NCBI GenBank assembly: GCA_002887195.1
Contig: PJAB01001091.1
Coordinates: 1-17,362, forward strand
DNA length: 17,362 nucleotides
DNA from: Chrysochromulina parva
Taxonomy: Eukaryota > Haptophyta > Prymnesiales > Chrysochromulinaceae
Direction: 5' to 3'
The notes beneath the pieces are model-generated. The model searched no databases. It was not told the origin of the DNA and saw nothing but the letters and a program-made list of their open reading frames with translations. Numbering within the stretch: the first letter of the stretch is position 1; each line of letters begins with the position of its first letter. A program made the position numbers and the translations under genes. Shown piece after piece: positions 15,388-17,362 of this stretch.

Positions 15388-16340
15388 TCACAGGAGGGGC
15401 ACCTGCTTGACCGTGGCGGAGAGTGCCTCCTCCCTGGCCATCATCTCCTTCAGAGCGTCGAGCCGACCTTGCAATTCTGAGACGATGCGTTGCTTGGCCG
15501 CGAGGACCTTCTCGAGCGCGCCCGCGTACTCGTCGACAGAGCAGCCATCGGGCTGCTGTAGGTCGGCGAGCATCGTACGCTCCTGCTCGAGCAGCAGCTC
15601 GTCCGCCTCGACCGCCTCGCGGTGCTGCGCCACCAGCACCTCCTCCGCGCGCGAGACCGCCGCGACCGACTTGAAGAAGTTGCCCACGTCCTCCACACCG
15701 GAGGCGCCGAGCAACTTAGCCGCGAGCTGGTCGGCGCTGAAAGAGCAGCCGAGCGCCTCGTCGATGGCTTCCTCCTCCGCGGCGCGCACTCGCGCGCTGC
15801 TCTGTCGGGAGATTGCATCTGGCCGCTCGGGCTCGTCAAAGCTCAGGGGCAGCGGCGGCGGCGGCGGTGGCGGACTTCGGCGCGGCGGCGGCGGGATGTT
15901 GCTCTGTTGCTGAGGACGCGGCGGTGGTTGCTGCGGCGGCGATGCCGTCGAAGCGCCGTCCTGAGCGTTGGAGGGACCTCGCCTCGAGGCAGCGGGCGCG
16001 GGCGCAGGAGCAGCACCGTCCTGAGCGGATGCAGCCACGGCCGTGCCGCCGCTGCCGGCGCTCAGGCCGGCGCTGCCTCGAGGCGAGGTCCCTCCGACGC
16101 TCAGGACGGCGCTCGGCTCGTCGGGCAGCCAGCCGTCGGGCAGTTGGGTCGATGCAAGGGCCGCGGGAGGCGAGGCAGCGAGCGGCGCCCGCGTCGGCGC
16201 CGGAGGCGCCGGCGGCGCCGGAGGCGCCGGCGGCGCCGGTACGCGCTGCGGGGCTGTGGTTGGTCGCGAGAGCAGCGGCGGCGGCGGCTGCGGCGGCTGT
16301 GCAGCGGCAGGCGGCGGCGCGGGCGGCGGTGGGGCTGGTC

Positions 16341-16383
<43 letters not shown>

Positions 16384-17362
16384 CAACGTCGGCCGCTCCC
16401 AGGTCACCTCGTCGCCGGGGCCGACATAGTACTTGTGCCCGCTGACCGGGTCGAAAGCTTCGGTCCACCCAGCTGGCAGTGCTTCATCACACCGACCATT
16501 CACATTCACACCCGGCAGTGCCGACCCGTCCGCCGAGGGCGCGCCGCCCCGGGCGGCCAACGGCTGCCCACCGGTCGGACCGACGGTGGCACGTCGGTGA
16601 GCGGCGGGCGCCCGTTTGGCGTTGAACTCCTTGACGCGCTGCGCGTAGCGGAGAGTGTTGAGCGTGTTTTCTGCGGAGGAGGCGCCGGGCGCGACGTTGG
16701 CGATCATGACCGTCTTAGCGCGCCCTACGAACGAGTCGCGCAGCACCATGGTGAGCTTCGAGCCTCGGAAGGGCACGCGCCCGTCGCCCATGTCGAGCGC
16801 GCGGATGCACTCCTTGAGGCAGAGCAGGCTCTTGTTGATCTCGGCGCCTTCGAGGCGTGTCTGCCTGTCCTTCGAGGACGCGTCTGCCGCGCGCTCCGAG
16901 CCAGCAAGGTCGACGAGGCTGAGCATGCCTACCTTTTGGAGCGATCCCGGTTCGCGTAGCGTCACCTGCAGGATCGCGTGCGAGCGTGACGAGGTCTCAT
17001 TGGCGGAGGTGGCCCCTACGGCACGCAGCTCCTCCGCCTGGCGCACGAGGTGGAGCAGGTCGTCCACGTGGTAGATCGGCTCCTCGCGCAGCCCGACGAT
17101 CTGAACGCGCCCCTTGCCATCCTCGAGGACCTCGAGCCTCGCACGCTCTCCAAGAAGGTCGAGCACGAGCCCCCGGTAGACCTCGAAAAAGGAGACGCCG
17201 AGGACTAAGTTGCGATGGTGCGCGACGCGCGAGACAAGGTCATGTGCGGCGAGCTTGTACAGCCCGTGCGTGTTGCCGTCGGTCGCGTCACGGAGGCCGT
17301 GGCCCGCCATCGTGCACGTCTTGCCGGAGCCTGTCTGGCCGAATGCGAAGACCGTCGCGTGC
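15388..17362 (-). CDS. Kinesin-13 motor with WW domain and polyproline linker, 5' partial
   Basis: The coding frame runs off the right edge; the P-loop (GQTGSGKT, 17340-17317) is intact, so the Met at 17310 is internal. Numbering from that Met: switch I NETSSRSH (104-111), switch II DLAGSE (134-139), and the kinesin-13 hallmarks THGLYKLA, KDRQTRLEGAEINKSLL, FRGSKLTMVLRDSF and NTLNTLRYAQRVKEF. Then come a WW domain (278-308; W282, Y294, Y295, W304, P307), a polyproline and Pro-Ala-rich region (311-490) and a coiled-coil tail (about 555-635). The tail resembles the C-terminus of plant kinesin-13A (HREAVEADELLLEQE, QQPDG, EYAGALEKVLAAK). Kinesin-13s depolymerise microtubule ends in spindles and cilia. 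The WW domain should bind proline-rich ligands. The N-terminal neck and KVD loop lie outside the window. No introns here. Confidence 0.93.
15953..16112. repeat. 42-bp inverted repeat inside the kinesin coding sequence
   Basis: Left arm 15953-15994 and right arm 16071-16112 are reverse complements with one mismatch, around a 76-bp spacer. The outer end of each arm is the GCTCAGGACGGCGC core found in channel exon 4. It is translated in frame: one arm gives AVLSVGGTSPRGSA, the other ASRRGPSNAQDGA. Confidence 0.93.
16276..16380. repeat. GGC-type triplet repeat encoding polyproline
   Basis: On the minus strand a run of CCG/CCN codons gives 13 consecutive prolines directly after the WW domain, followed by more proline/alanine repeats (residues 311-345). 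Confidence 0.9.

Noticed and set aside
15622..16959. 445-residue plus-strand frame
   Set aside because: Arg-rich translation of the antisense of kinesin, including the polyproline codons read backwards.

Overview
The window is a GC-rich nuclear fragment of a eukaryote, most likely a haptophyte-like or other secondary-plastid microalga (inference). The grounds are spliceosomal GT-AG introns, an inositol trisphosphate receptor-type calcium channel, a kinesin-13 of the plant type, a MATE carrier with a signal-peptide-like leader in front of a basic stretch, and strong C/G third-position bias.

Layout: (1) 169-6681, plus strand: the 3' part of an IP3 receptor/ryanodine receptor-family channel gene. 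I resolve 14 exons and 13 introns; the joined exons give one open frame of 1506 residues. (2) 8473-6947, minus: F-box-like/leucine-rich protein, tail to tail with the channel. (3) 10230-8716, minus: protein with three KH domains. (4) 10674-12206, plus: multi-pass acyltransferase-3 family protein, divergent from the KH gene. (5) 13011-12382, minus: an unrecognised open frame without a usable ATG, perhaps an exon or gene relic. (6) 13438-15051, plus: MATE-family transporter, probably organellar. (7) 17362-15388, minus, 5' partial: kinesin-13 motor with WW domain, polyproline region and the C-terminal region resembling plant kinesin-13.

The most striking structure lies in the introns of gene 1. 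At least eight of the 13 introns carry a direct copy of adjoining exon sequence at one junction, so that one splice site comes from the duplicated target and the other from the inserted material. Most share an interior of short units around TGATGRCC, each preceded by C or T and thus offering a CTGAY branch-point-like motif. A second repeat family (core gcatgcRagtgctcaYcac) lies toward the acceptor of three introns. The other five recognised genes show no such introns. This looks like introner-type or tandem-duplication intron gain concentrated in one gene.

A second, exonic repeat (core GCTCAGGAYGGCGCT) occurs in channel exon 4 and in the kinesin gene, where it caps a 42-bp inverted repeat lying in frame inside the coding sequence. 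The genes do not form an operon. Calcium release, microtubule depolymerisation and organellar transport are separate roles.
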